Source of the DNA: Microbacterium sp. MYb66
GTDB taxonomy: Bacteria; Actinomycetota; Actinomycetes; Actinomycetales; Microbacteriaceae
Direction: 5' to 3'
Length of the DNA: 64,000 nucleotides
Assembly: GCF_002979435.1 (NCBI RefSeq)
Contig: NZ_PCOV01000006.1
Coordinates: forward strand, 62,001 to 126,000
The notes under the pieces were generated by a model that was not told the DNA's origin, did not search any database, and saw only the letters and a program-made list of their open reading frames with translations. The translations under genes and the position numbers were made by a program. Positions 17,367-25,209 of the stretch are shown one piece after another (position 1 is the first letter of the stretch; each line of letters begins with the position of its first letter).

Positions 17367-18230
17367 ATGTCCGTCACCCGCCAGGACTGGATGATCCGTG
17401 AGGAGGCGCACCGTGAACGCGCCGACGCCCTCACGGCCGAGCACCGCGATCGGGCGAGCCGTTCCGAGAAGCACCCGGTGTGGGACTTCCTCTTCACCTA
17501 CTACTCCTCCAAGCCGGCACAGCTTCGCCGCTGGCACCCTGGTGCCGGAGTCGAGCTGGCCGATGCGTCCGAACGCCTGGCCTGGCGCTGGTACTCCCCC
17601 GGTCGAGACGCGGGGAGCGCCACCCCCGACGCCGCTCGCTTCGCTCGGGAGAAACCGGAACTGACCGGACTCATCGAGCGGATGCTGCGCCGCACGGCCT
17701 CCCGCCCCGGACAGTTCGGCTGCTTCGGCCTGCACGAGTGGGCCATGGTGTACCGCGCGGACGAGCACCGGCACTCGGTTCCGCTGCGGCTGGGACAGGC
17801 GGGCACCGACGCCGTCGTCGAAGGTCACGACCTGCGGTGCACGCACTTCGACGCGTTCCGCTTCTTCACTCCGGAGGCGGTGCCCCGCAACCGCACCGCG
17901 CTGACGAGGGACGAGCAACCGCTCTTCGAACAGCCCGGCTGCCTCCACGCGGGCATGGATCTCTACAAGTGGGCGACGAAGCTCGGTCCCCTGATCCCTG
18001 GCGACCTTCTCCTGGATGCCTTCGAACTGGCCCGCGACATCCGGCTGCTCGACATGCAAGCGGCTCCGTACGACCTCTCCGCCTGGGGGATCGTGCCCGT
18101 ACCGATCGAGACTTCGGAGGGAAAGGCCGAGTACGTGCGCCGGCAGCGCGTCTTCGCCGAGCGGGGCGCCGCACTCCGCACCGCGCTGCTGGATGCGTGG
18201 CTCACCGCGGGCGCCCGCGAGGCGGCCTGA
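17367..18230 (+). CDS. Conserved actinobacterial protein, often annotated as 3-methyladenine DNA glycosylase
   Basis: A 287-residue soluble protein. The segment HPVWDFLFTYYSSKPAQLRRWHPG is characteristic of an actinobacterial family that databases commonly label 3-methyladenine DNA glycosylase. I see no helix-hairpin-helix or other classical glycosylase motif, so that label is doubtful. Other conserved-looking stretches are GCFGLHEWAMVYR, THFDAFRFFTPEA and CLHAGMDLYKWATKL, a His-rich set that might bind metal. It begins one base after the App1-type gene, so the two are coupled. Confidence 0.75.
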   Translation: MSVTRQDWMIREEAHRERADALTAEHRDRASRSEKHPVWDFLFTYYSSKPAQLRRWHPGAGVELADASERLAWRWYSPGRDAGSATPDAARFAREKPELTGLIERMLRRTASRPGQFGCFGLHEWAMVYRADEHRHSVPLRLGQAGTDAVVEGHDLRCTHFDAFRFFTPEAVPRNRTALTRDEQPLFEQPGCLHAGMDLYKWATKLGPLIPGDLLLDAFELARDIRLLDMQAAPYDLSAWGIVPVPIETSEGKAEYVRRQRVFAERGAALRTALLDAWLTAGAREAA

Positions 18231-18233
18231 AGG

Positions 18234-19427
18234 TCAGTCCACCGGTTCGCAGTCCGGGCAGAGCGCCCACTGCGCCGTGGCACCGGAGAGCTTCACCCGC
18301 AGCGTGACGACCCGGATCGCCGCTTCTTCCAGCCGTTCGGCCGGCAGCGTCCCCGCATCGACGGCTGCAGCGATGCCCGCTGCCATCGCGGATGCCGTCG
18401 CGGCGTCCGACCCCGCGATCATCAGCACCAGGTCGTTCCCGGCGGCGATCGCCGCGACCCCGTTCGCGATCGGGTCGGCATAGGCAGGATCCCCCGACGA
18501 CAACAGCATCCCGAGATCGTCGGTCACCGCCACGCCCTCGAACCCGAGCTCGTCTCTGGCGATCTCATGCCACACGGGCGAGAGGGAGGCCGGGAGCGGA
18601 TCGATGGACGTGTACGCGAGATGACCGTACATCAGCAGCGAGGCTCCCGCATAGATCCCGGCCGCGAACGGGACGGCCTCCGAGGAGCGCCACTCTTCGA
18701 GCCCCATGGACGTGCTGGGGATCGCGCGATGCGAATCGCCCGGCGCCGCCCCGTGCCCGGGAAAGTGCTTGAGCGTCGAGGCGACGAACTGCTCCTGCGC
18801 TGAGGTCGCTGCCGCCACCCGCTCCGCCGCACTCGTCGGATCGGTGCCGAGCCCGCGGCCGTGGATGAACGTTCCGGGATCGGCGGTGTAGTCCGCCACC
18901 GTGCCGAAGTTCACCGTGATCCCTCCGCGAGCGACCAGCGACCCCCGCCCCGCGAACGCCGCAGTGGTTTCGGCGACCGGGAGCCCCTTCAACACGGTGG
19001 ACGCGGGGAAGTCGTCGCCGTGCAGGCGCGAGACCAGGCCACCCTCCTGATCCACGGCGATCAACGGGGGCAGCGCGGGATCCACGGTCAGCGCGGCGGT
19101 GAGGCTCTGCAACTCGGCCTCGGACGCGGGGATGTTGGCCCCCATGAGGATGAAACCGCCGAGGCCGGATTCCATGTAGGCCCGGAGAGCCGTGCCATCG
19201 GTCCCTGCCACGTGCCCCATGACCACCGTCGATGCCCGCTCCGTCACCGACATCCCCTGCACCAGCTCCGTCGCGCGCTCGACGGCGTCGGCGCGGTCGA
19301 TGCCGGCTGGTGCGGTCTCGGCTGCAGGTGACGCAGTGGTCGAAGCGGAGGCGACCGGCGAGAGGCACGCCCCGATCAGCGCGGCGACGGCCAGCGCACC
19401 TGCAGCGCCTGCGCGGTATCGGGACAT
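18234..19427 (-). CDS. nagZ: Glycoside hydrolase family 3 protein, beta-N-acetylhexosaminidase (NagZ-like)
   Basis: A 397-residue exported GH3 enzyme with signal peptide and probable lipobox (IGAC, Cys21). The NagZ signature KHFPGHG (220-226) with Asp-Ser-His (231-233) and the nucleophile Asp303 in GVAVTDDLGM are intact. VDQEGGLVSRL fits the substrate pocket. Known relatives remove N-acetylglucosamine from peptidoglycan fragments; here an extracytoplasmic, membrane-linked location is expected. ATG at 19427 is chosen because the signal peptide begins there; an upstream frame adds a non-signal sequence. Stops converge within four bases with the upstream gene. Confidence 0.9.
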   Translation of the reverse strand: MSRYRAGAAGALAVAALIGACLSPVASASTTASPAAETAPAGIDRADAVERATELVQGMSVTERASTVVMGHVAGTDGTALRAYMESGLGGFILMGANIPASEAELQSLTAALTVDPALPPLIAVDQEGGLVSRLHGDDFPASTVLKGLPVAETTAAFAGRGSLVARGGITVNFGTVADYTADPGTFIHGRGLGTDPTSAAERVAAATSAQEQFVASTLKHFPGHGAAPGDSHRAIPSTSMGLEEWRSSEAVPFAAGIYAGASLLMYGHLAYTSIDPLPASLSPVWHEIARDELGFEGVAVTDDLGMLLSSGDPAYADPIANGVAAIAAGNDLVLMIAGSDAATASAMAAGIAAAVDAGTLPAERLEEAAIRVVTLRVKLSGATAQWALCPDCEPVD

Positions 19428-19455
19428 GACGTGGTCCTGTGCCCTGCAGGCGGCG

Positions 19456-20112
19456 TCAGCAGGCGAGTGCTTCGGCGATCGGCACAGCGCCCTGCTCGTC
19501 GCCGTTGCCGAAACGGATCGTCCTGCCGATCGTGCAGGGCTCGTGGACGGATGAGGCGATGACCGCCGCCACGTCAGCCCGGGAGACGGCACCGCGACCA
19601 TCCGGGTCGATCGTGATCTTCCCGGTCGGCTCGTCGAACGTGAGCGTGCCCGGCGCGAGGATCGTGCCCTCCAGACCGGTGCCGCGCAGATGCTCGTCGG
19701 CGGCCCATTTGGCGTCTGCGTACGGGAAGAACGAGTCGTCCTCCGGGACGCCGTGCTCTGCCGTGGAGCCGAGCCACGAGACCATCACGTAGCGTCGGAC
19801 GCCTGCCCGCTCGGCAGCGTCCATCGAACGCTGCGCGGCGTCGCGGTCGACGGCGTATGTGCGCTCCGCGGACTCGCCACCCGCCCCGGCCGACCAGACG
19901 ACGGCGTCATGCCCGCGGATGATCTCGGCGAGCGCCTCGACGTCCATGCTCTCGACGTCGGCGACCAGAGGCGTGGCTCCGGCCGCTTCGACGTCCGTGT
20001 GGTGGTCGGGATTGCGGATCACACCGGTCACCTCGTCTCCTCTTCCGACGAGCAGCGGCGCGAGCAGGAGGGCGATGCGGCCGTGGCCGCCGAAGACGAT
20101 GATGCGCGACAT
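19456..20112 (-). CDS. NAD(P)-binding oxidoreductase, NmrA/SDR-like
   Basis: A 218-residue single-domain Rossmann protein. The nucleotide loop is IIVFGGHGRIA at the N-terminus, followed by VIRNPDHHTDVEAAGATPLVADVES and DAVVWSAGAGG. These match atypical SDR proteins related to NmrA and biliverdin-reductase-like flavin reductases. It lacks the full YxxxK catalytic pair of classical SDRs. TAGGGT lies six bases before the ATG, so it is probably leaderless. Function is unknown. Confidence 0.85.
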   Translation of the reverse strand: MSRIIVFGGHGRIALLLAPLLVGRGDEVTGVIRNPDHHTDVEAAGATPLVADVESMDVEALAEIIRGHDAVVWSAGAGGESAERTYAVDRDAAQRSMDAAERAGVRRYVMVSWLGSTAEHGVPEDDSFFPYADAKWAADEHLRGTGLEGTILAPGTLTFDEPTGKITIDPDGRGAVSRADVAAVIASSVHEPCTIGRTIRFGNGDEQGAVPIAEALAC

Positions 20113-20118
20113 ACCCTC

Positions 20119-20124
20119 ACCCTA
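20119..20124 (-). promoter_or_regulatory. -10 box TAGGGT of a leaderless gene
   Basis: Minus-strand TAGGGT, six bases (GAGGGT), then the ATG at 20112. Confidence 0.5.
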
Positions 20125-20140
20125 CGCGCCCGCTCCGACT

Positions 20141-20668
20141 TCAGCGCGGGGTCTGTTCGCTGTCGATCACGAACGCCTGGGGATGGCTCGGGAGGTACCG
20201 CACGACCACCGGCTCACCGCTGGCGAAGGAGACGTCTCGGTCCGGATACACGGCGGGGGTGAAGAAGTTGCTCTCCACCGTGTACTCGACACCGTCGGCG
20301 GTCGTGAACGTCACCCAGTCGCCGTCCAGCGTCGCGGTCGTGGGTCGGCCGTTGTCGTGGATGTAGGCGCGGGTGACCGGTACACCCGTCAGGCTGAGGA
20401 TCCCGATCACGAGCGAACCCAGCATCAGGAACGCGAGTATCCGGAAGACGACCCGCACGACCGTGCTCCTCAGCTGGCCTCGCGGTCGTGCGTCGCTGCG
20501 CAGAAGCCCCTCGCGTTCGCGGATCGCTCGGAGCCCGGCGCCGGGGGTGGCGCCCCGCACGGACATGGCGAACAGTCCGAGGATCGAGAATCCGGCGATG
20601 AAGACGATCGCGTAGCCGTGCGCGGCGGGGAAGTTCAGCAGCCAGATGAGCGTGTCCATCGGATTCAT
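20141..20668 (-). CDS. DUF3592-like membrane protein
   Basis: A 175-residue protein with two TM helices (YAIVFIAGFSILGLFAM and VFRILAFLMLGSLVIGILSL). A basic cytoplasmic loop lies between them, and the C-terminal domain is about 75 residues and beta-rich (RPTTATLDGDWVTFTTADGV). The latter looks like a DUF3592 domain. The ATG overlaps the stop of the upstream gene (ATGA), and GGAGG lies before it. Coupling with a second protein that carries similar soluble domains suggests they act together in the membrane. Confidence 0.75.
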   Translation of the reverse strand: MNPMDTLIWLLNFPAAHGYAIVFIAGFSILGLFAMSVRGATPGAGLRAIREREGLLRSDARPRGQLRSTVVRVVFRILAFLMLGSLVIGILSLTGVPVTRAYIHDNGRPTTATLDGDWVTFTTADGVEYTVESNFFTPAVYPDRDVSFASGEPVVVRYLPSHPQAFVIDSEQTPR

Positions 20669-21456
20669 CGTCCGGCCTCCTTCTCGATGGTCACCGCGAC
20701 GGTGTGCGGATCCTCCCGACGATAGAACGCCCAGATCGGTGCGCCGACCTGCAGGTGCGGAATAGCCTGGGGATAGACGAAGACCGTGGTCTCCGCCTCC
20801 CACGTCGCCGCTCCCTCCGGCGCCATCAGCACACGGAGCGCGAGCTCGCTCTGTCCTTCGAGACGACGTCCGGTCGGTCGTACCTCCAGCACGGACGCCG
20901 GAACCTGGGTCCCCGAGGTGCGTGCGCGCACCTGGCCGGGTGCGATCAGGCCGTGATCGATCCGCCACTGGAGAAATGCGTCGCGGACCGCCGGATCGTT
21001 GAGATCGGCCAGCGCGACGGTGTCCTGGTCGGTGAGGCTGTAGCGGACCGTGACCGGGAGCCCGGTCTGCAGGGTGGCGAGATCGGAGGGGTCCACGAGC
21101 ATCCGGAGCTGCGCGATGAAGTCTTCGGCTCCGCTGGGGCTGACGCGGATGAAGAGATCGTACTGGGGCACGTCATTCACCGTCAGGCCCGTACGCGTGA
21201 TCTCGACGATCGTCCCCACTCCGACTTGGACGTCACCGCGCACGGTCTTTCGCCGTCCGAGGCCGGAGAGCGGGCCGCCGAAGGTCAGCAGCAGCCCCCA
21301 GGCGACGCCGATGAAGATCGGACCTCCCAGAGTGTCCTCACCGGAGAACGGCAGGATCGAGTGCCGCTGGTCCACGCCGAACAGCCCTTCTCCGACCCAG
21401 ATGAGGAGCCACGCCGAGAGGAGCAACCAGATGACGGCGAGGATGACGCGGAGCAT
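20665..21456 (-). CDS. Membrane protein with two tandem beta-domains
   Basis: A 263-residue protein. Two hydrophobic helices (residues about 3-24 and 44-62) are followed by a soluble part that seems to contain two copies of one domain. The first runs from VGVGTIVEITRTGLTVNDVP to VTVRYSLTDQDTVALAD. The second runs from VPASVLEVRPTGRRLEGQS to WAFYRREDPHTVAVTI. Both copies read like small OB-type or DUF3592-like barrels. No enzyme motif is visible. TACGCT lies six bases before the ATG (leaderless). The downstream gene overlaps by four bases. Confidence 0.75.
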   Translation of the reverse strand: MLRVILAVIWLLLSAWLLIWVGEGLFGVDQRHSILPFSGEDTLGGPIFIGVAWGLLLTFGGPLSGLGRRKTVRGDVQVGVGTIVEITRTGLTVNDVPQYDLFIRVSPSGAEDFIAQLRMLVDPSDLATLQTGLPVTVRYSLTDQDTVALADLNDPAVRDAFLQWRIDHGLIAPGQVRARTSGTQVPASVLEVRPTGRRLEGQSELALRVLMAPEGAATWEAETTVFVYPQAIPHLQVGAPIWAFYRREDPHTVAVTIEKEAGR

Positions 21457-21462
21457 GGCATC

Positions 21463-21468
21463 AGCGTA
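21463..21468 (-). promoter_or_regulatory. -10 box TACGCT of the paired membrane-protein operon
   Basis: Minus-strand TACGCT, six bases (GATGCC), then the ATG at 21456. Confidence 0.5.
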
Positions 21469-21563
21469 GCGAGAGCCTGAGCGGCTCGAGGACCGCGGAA
21501 CGCGATCGCCCGGTGCTCCCGCGCGGTGCGATCGGATACCGCTCGAGCGGGAATCCGGTCCCG

Positions 21564-21569
21564 TACAAT
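21564..21569 (+). promoter_or_regulatory. -10 box TACAAT upstream of the leader ORF
   Basis: TACAAT ends ten bases before the ATG of the short leader ORF at 21580. The expected transcription start is around 21576, so the message would begin almost at the leader ORF. The -35 region is weak. Confidence 0.5.
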
Positions 21570-21579
21570 CAGGTCAACG

Positions 21580-21621
21580 ATGCCGACCCGAACGGCATCC
21601 CTCCGGATGGCAGGACGATGA
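21580..21621 (+). CDS. Possible 13-residue leader peptide
   Basis: A short ORF reading MPTRTASLRMAGR, with its TGA overlapping the ATG of the next gene (ATGA). It starts just after the probable transcription start. Two arginines plus a terminal arginine give it a basic character. It could couple translation of the DUF2804 gene to that of the leader, or be an accident of an upstream start; the tidy overlap favours coupling. Confidence 0.4.
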   Translation: MPTRTASLRMAGR

Positions 21622-22643
21622 CGTTCACACCCTCGATCGAGCGCGAGCTCACGACGCGTGTCTCCCTCACCCGGCCGGACGGCGGCCTGAATCCCGACGC
21701 CGTCGGCTGGTCGCGCGTACCTTTGCACGACACGGCCGGGATTCCCGGTCGCGGCTCCTGGGGGCGCAACAAGCGGTGGGAGTACTGGAACGTGATGTCG
21801 CCCTCGTACATCGTCGCCCTCACGGTCTCCTGCGTGGACTACATGTCGCTGCACGAGATCTGGGTGCTCGACCGCGCGACCGGAGAGACCGTCGGCACGA
21901 CCGCGATCTCCCCCGGCGGTCGCAGCGCGCAGCTTCCGGCGTCGCTCGGCGAGGGTCCGGCACGTGCGCGCACCGGACGGGTCACGATCGACATCGACGA
22001 GGCCTTCGACGGAACGCGGCTGCGCGGGAGCACATCCGGGGTGTCGTTCGACATCCTCGCCACCCGTCCGCCGAGCCACGACTCCCTCGCCGTCGTCGTG
22101 CCCTGGCGCCGAGGCGGCGAGATCACGCGCTTCCAGTACACGGTGAAGGATGTGGCCCGCCCCGCCACCGGCACCGTCACCCTCGACGGCATCGCCCACG
22201 ATGTCCCCGTCGGGAGCTGGGCGGTGCTCGATCACGGCCGCGGACGCTGGCCCTACCGTGTGAAGTGGAACTGGGCGGCGGGAAGCGGAATCGTGGACGG
22301 CCGGGTGATCGGTCTCCAGCTCGGGTCGAAGTGGACCGACGGCTCCGGATCGACCGAGAACGCCGTGACGGTCGACGGGCACCTCACGAAGATCGGCGAG
22401 GAACTCGTCTGGGATTACGAACCAGAGCACTTCATGCGGCCCTGGCATGTGCACGGAGCAGCGGCCGACCTGACCTTCTCCCCGTTCTACGACAAGCGCA
22501 GCCGAACCAACGCGCTGCTCATCGCGAGCAGCACCGATCAGTTGTTCGGTGTGTGGACGGGATGGGTGCTCGACGACACCGGCACGCGCGTGCGGGTCGA
22601 CGGCATCGAGGGATTCGCGGAAGAGGTGCTCAACCGCTGGTGA
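21618..22643 (+). CDS. DUF2804 domain protein
   Basis: A 341-residue protein matching the DUF2804 family from near its start. Recognisable segments are GGLNPDAVGWSRVPLHD, KRWEYWNVMSPSYIVALTVS and WPYRVKWNWAAGSG. The C-terminus carries a beta-rich part ending in a FAEEVLNRW stretch. DUF2804 proteins have a lipocalin-like double beta domain of unknown function. There is no signal peptide. ATG at 21618 overlaps a short upstream ORF; in-frame starts further upstream lie before the -10 box. The 3' end overlaps the convergent monooxygenase gene by 14 bases. Confidence 0.85.
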   Translation: MTFTPSIERELTTRVSLTRPDGGLNPDAVGWSRVPLHDTAGIPGRGSWGRNKRWEYWNVMSPSYIVALTVSCVDYMSLHEIWVLDRATGETVGTTAISPGGRSAQLPASLGEGPARARTGRVTIDIDEAFDGTRLRGSTSGVSFDILATRPPSHDSLAVVVPWRRGGEITRFQYTVKDVARPATGTVTLDGIAHDVPVGSWAVLDHGRGRWPYRVKWNWAAGSGIVDGRVIGLQLGSKWTDGSGSTENAVTVDGHLTKIGEELVWDYEPEHFMRPWHVHGAAADLTFSPFYDKRSRTNALLIASSTDQLFGVWTGWVLDDTGTRVRVDGIEGFAEEVLNRW

Positions 22644-23700
22644 CGCCGACGCCGGCTGTCCGCAGCGCGCGTTGGACGCCCTTCGCCGCAGAGCGTCCGG
22701 CGCGATTCGCCCCGATCGTGCTCGCAGACGGACCGTAGCCGACCAGCTGCACCCGGTGATCGGCGACGGCCGTGGTCCCGCGACCGTCGCGGTCGAGCTG
22801 GATGCCTCCGGCCGCGCTGCGCAGATGCAGCGGAGCCAGATGAGTGATGGCAGGGCGGAAACCTGTCGCCCAGAGGATGACGTCGACCCGCTCGAAGGCG
22901 CCGTCCGCCCAACGCACTCCGTCCGGCTCGATTTGCGAGAACAGCGGTCGACGGTCGGCGTACGCACCCAGCCGCTCCGCCTCCCGCTCCTGCGGACGCA
23001 GCATGAGCCCCGTGACGCTGACGACGCTCTCGGGAGGTAGTCCCGCGGCGACCCGCTGCTCGACGAGGGCGACCGCCGCCGCCCCGGCCTCGGGGGTGAA
23101 GTCGTCGCTCCGCCAGACCGGAGGGCGGCGTGTGACCCACAGCGTCTCGGTGATCGGCGCCAGGGCACCGAGGAACTGCACGGCGGAAGCCCCGCCGCCG
23201 ACCACGAGCACCCGCTTGCCGCGGAAGTGCTCCGGCCCCGGATAGTCCACGGTGTGCAGCTGCTCTCCCACGAAGGTCTCCATCCCGGGGAAATGGGGCA
23301 GGAACGGATGCGTCCACGTCCCGGTCGCGTTCACGAGCGTCCGCGTCGTCCACACCCCCTCCGGTGCGTGCACGACGAGCACGCCCTCCTCGTCGTGGAC
23401 CCGGTCGACGTGCACCGGTCGGATGACGGGCAGCGCGTGCTCCTGCTCGTAGGCGGCGAAGTACTCGGGCACGGCCACGTTGGCTCTGGCCCCGTCCCTG
23501 GGGGGAGGCGAGTCGGCGGGGAGCTCGGCGACGCCGTGCACGTCCCGCATCGTGAGCGCATCCCATCGATGCTGCCACGCGCCACCCGGCCGCTCGTCGG
23601 CATCGAGCACGACATGCGAGATCCCCAGCCGAGACAGGTGGAAAGACGCCGAGAGGCCGGCCTGCCCTGCGCCGATCACGAGACTGTCGAGGATGCTCAC
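22630..23700 (-). CDS. FAD-dependent NAD(P)-binding monooxygenase-like protein
   Basis: A 356-residue flavoprotein of the flavin-containing monooxygenase/TrkA-like class. An FAD site GAGQAGLSASFHLSR at the N-terminus is followed by a second Rossmann motif VLVVGGGASAVQFL for NADPH in mid-protein. The tail has VILWATGFRPAI, the conserved ATG motif. The Baeyer-Villiger fingerprint is not obvious. GTG at 23700 is taken as the start since it puts the FAD motif at residue 9; the longer frame crosses the tRNA gene. Substrate unknown. Confidence 0.87.
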   Translation of the reverse strand: MSILDSLVIGAGQAGLSASFHLSRLGISHVVLDADERPGGAWQHRWDALTMRDVHGVAELPADSPPPRDGARANVAVPEYFAAYEQEHALPVIRPVHVDRVHDEEGVLVVHAPEGVWTTRTLVNATGTWTHPFLPHFPGMETFVGEQLHTVDYPGPEHFRGKRVLVVGGGASAVQFLGALAPITETLWVTRRPPVWRSDDFTPEAGAAAVALVEQRVAAGLPPESVVSVTGLMLRPQEREAERLGAYADRRPLFSQIEPDGVRWADGAFERVDVILWATGFRPAITHLAPLHLRSAAGGIQLDRDGRGTTAVADHRVQLVGYGPSASTIGANRAGRSAAKGVQRALRTAGVGVTSG

Positions 23701-23770
23701 GATGATCTGAACGCACCGGTCCGCATCGTTGTTCCTGACCGCGAGGACGCGCCCGGGATCCACGCCCCGA

Positions 23771-23798
23771 TTGGTGCTCGCGCGGATTCGTGTAGTAC
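23771..23798 (+). promoter_or_regulatory. Promoter of tRNA-Ala
   Basis: TTGGTG at 23771-23776, a 16-base spacer, and TAGTAC at 23793-23798, followed by an AT-rich CTCTTTTCAAG. It lies about 40 bases before the mature tRNA and fits a stable-RNA promoter. Confidence 0.55.
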
Positions 23799-23836
23799 TC
23801 TTTTCAAGTTGCTCCGGCTCGTCTGGAGCAGTGATT

Positions 23837-23909
23837 GGGCCTGTGGCGCAGCTGGTAGCGCACCTGCATGGCATGCAGGGGGTCAGGGGTTCGAGTCCCC
23901 TCAGGTCCA
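23837..23909 (+). tRNA. tRNA-Ala (anticodon GGC)
   Basis: A full cloverleaf of 73 bases. The acceptor stem is GGGCCTG with CAGGTCC, and the D arm has GCGC..GCGC. The anticodon stem CCTGC/GCAGG closes loop ATGGCAT, and the T arm GGGG-TTCGAGT-CCCC is intact. The anticodon is GGC (alanine, reading GCC and GCU). The discriminator base is A; CCA is not encoded. A strong terminator follows six bases later. Confidence 0.96.
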
Positions 23910-23914
23910 CAGAG

Positions 23915-23945
23915 AAGCCCCCGGATATCCGGGGGCTTTCTTCGT
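23915..23945 (+). terminator. Terminator of tRNA-Ala
   Basis: A perfect 24-base palindrome (AAGCCCCCGGAT and its complement, 23915-23938) followed by TTCTTCGTT. It is the strongest-looking terminator of the window. Confidence 0.88.
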
Positions 23946-23975
23946 TCGTCCCCGATGCTCCGATCGTCTGCCTCC

Positions 23976-23981
23976 TAGGCT
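23976..23981 (+). promoter_or_regulatory. -10 box TAGGCT of the SRPBCC gene
   Basis: TAGGCT, six bases (GGTTCC), then ATG at 23988; no Shine-Dalgarno sequence. Confidence 0.55.
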
Positions 23982-23987
23982 GGTTCC

Positions 23988-24449
23988 ATGGGCAGAACCG
24001 ACCGCGCCAGCCTCCTCCTCCACGTCGACGGAGCCGAGGTGTTCTCCGCGCTGACGAGCCAGGACGCGTTGCTCGCCTGGCTGCCGCCCGCAGGGATGCA
24101 GGGCCGTTTCGAACGCTTCGACATGCGCGAAGGCGGCTCCTATCGCCTCGTCCTGACCTACGACGATGCGATCGATGCGCCCGGCAAGACATCCGCGGAC
24201 TCGGATGCCTCGGAGGTGCGCGTCTCGCAGATCGTGCCCGGCGAACTGGTCGTGCAGGAGGTCGACTTCGAGTCCGAGGATCCGGCCTTCCACGGGACCA
24301 TGCGGATGGAGTGGCGTCTGCGCCCCGTGGCAGAGGGCACCGAGGTCGAGCTCACCGCACGGAACGTCCCCGTCGGCGTGCGCGCACGGGATCACGCGCA
24401 GGGACTGACATCGTCGTTGGCCAACCTCTCCGCCTATCTGGAGCCGTGA
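23988..24449 (+). CDS. SRPBCC/AHSA1-domain protein
   Basis: A 153-residue single-domain protein of the START-like/SRPBCC fold (Activator of Hsp90 ATPase homologue 1 family). Typical pieces are the opening VFSALTSQDALLAWLPP, the central GGSYRLVLTYDD, and the closing WRLRPVAEGTEVELTARNVP with a C-terminal helix SSLANLSAYL. Bacterial members bind hydrophobic ligands or act as polyketide-cyclase-like enzymes; ligand unknown. It stands alone between the tRNA and a small acidic gene. Confidence 0.85.
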   Translation: MGRTDRASLLLHVDGAEVFSALTSQDALLAWLPPAGMQGRFERFDMREGGSYRLVLTYDDAIDAPGKTSADSDASEVRVSQIVPGELVVQEVDFESEDPAFHGTMRMEWRLRPVAEGTEVELTARNVPVGVRARDHAQGLTSSLANLSAYLEP

Positions 24450-24560
24450 CGATCAGCCCGCGACGGTGCTCGCTAGCGCGGGATGAGGCGGGCGTCAACC
24501 CGATCGTGTGCCGGCGGCGCGCATCGTAGCGTGGGCGAACGCCGACGAAAGGATGCGACG

Positions 24561-24746
24561 ATGTCCACCCCGTTCCCCCCTGTGCCTCCGCTGCCTGCCG
24601 ATGACGATGCGGATGCGGTTCCGACCCGCGACGTCGACGGAGAGCGCGTCCTCGACCCCGACATCGACGACGACGCCGTCGACAGCGCCGAAGCCGACCG
24701 CCTCGCCGCGGAGGTGGGCGATCCGGACGACGACACGACGACGTGA
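24561..24746 (+). CDS. Small acidic protein of unknown function
   Basis: A 61-residue protein beginning with a proline run (STPFPPVPPLP) and otherwise dominated by Asp and Glu, with repeated D-x-D segments; likely disordered. A GAAAGGATG sequence before the ATG makes translation plausible, and TAGCGT about 30 bases upstream could be its -10 box. Longer in-frame starts have no ribosome binding site. No family is recognised, but similar short acidic proteins are common in Microbacteriaceae. Confidence 0.6.
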   Translation: MSTPFPPVPPLPADDDADAVPTRDVDGERVLDPDIDDDAVDSAEADRLAAEVGDPDDDTTT

Positions 24747-24780
24747 ACGTCTTCCGGGAAAGCCCCCTCGTACGCGCGGC

Positions 24781-25065
24781 CTAGGTGGCCAGCAGCGGAG
24801 GACGGTGCGGGATGAACATCGGACGCGCGGCTCGACTCGAGTCCCGCATCCTCTCCACGTCCTCGAGTACTTCGAAGGCCGTGCCGTAGCGGGTCGCGAG
24901 CGGGAGGTCTCGCAGCCACGTCACCTCCACCTCGGTCTCGGCGAACTCGTAGACGCAGGCCACCACATGACGAGGGTCATCGGACGGGTAACGGAGGTCG
25001 TTGATCACCCACTCCGACGACGTGATGCGGTTCAGTATGAAGCGCGGATCCGGAAGCTCTGACAT
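24781..25065 (-). CDS. Small conserved protein of unknown function
   Basis: A 94-residue soluble protein starting SELPDPRFILNRITSSEWVINDLRYP. It has an aromatic, mixed alpha/beta look (VVACVYEFAETEVEVTWLRDLPLATRYGT) and a Pro-rich tail. ATG at 25065 follows GGAGGG and is preferred to a longer frame without a ribosome binding site. I do not recognise a named domain. It is monocistronic, downstream of nothing obvious and convergent with the small acidic gene. Confidence 0.6.
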   Translation of the reverse strand: MSELPDPRFILNRITSSEWVINDLRYPSDDPRHVVACVYEFAETEVEVTWLRDLPLATRYGTAFEVLEDVERMRDSSRAARPMFIPHRPPLLAT

Positions 25066-25209
25066 GTAGGGGCCCTCCAGGACTCTCTCTGGAAAGAGCC
25101 TGATGCCTGGGCCGACGCCTGGGAAGACCCTTGACACCACGAGGGGCGGATGCAGTCGGGACCTGTCGCGCAGCAGGAAAGGGTCTCGCCGGGATCGAGT
25201 CGAGCGAGG

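Noticed and set aside
25131..25136. Perfect TTGACA -35 box on the plus strand
   Set aside because: No -10 box at 16-18 bases and no plus-strand gene downstream.
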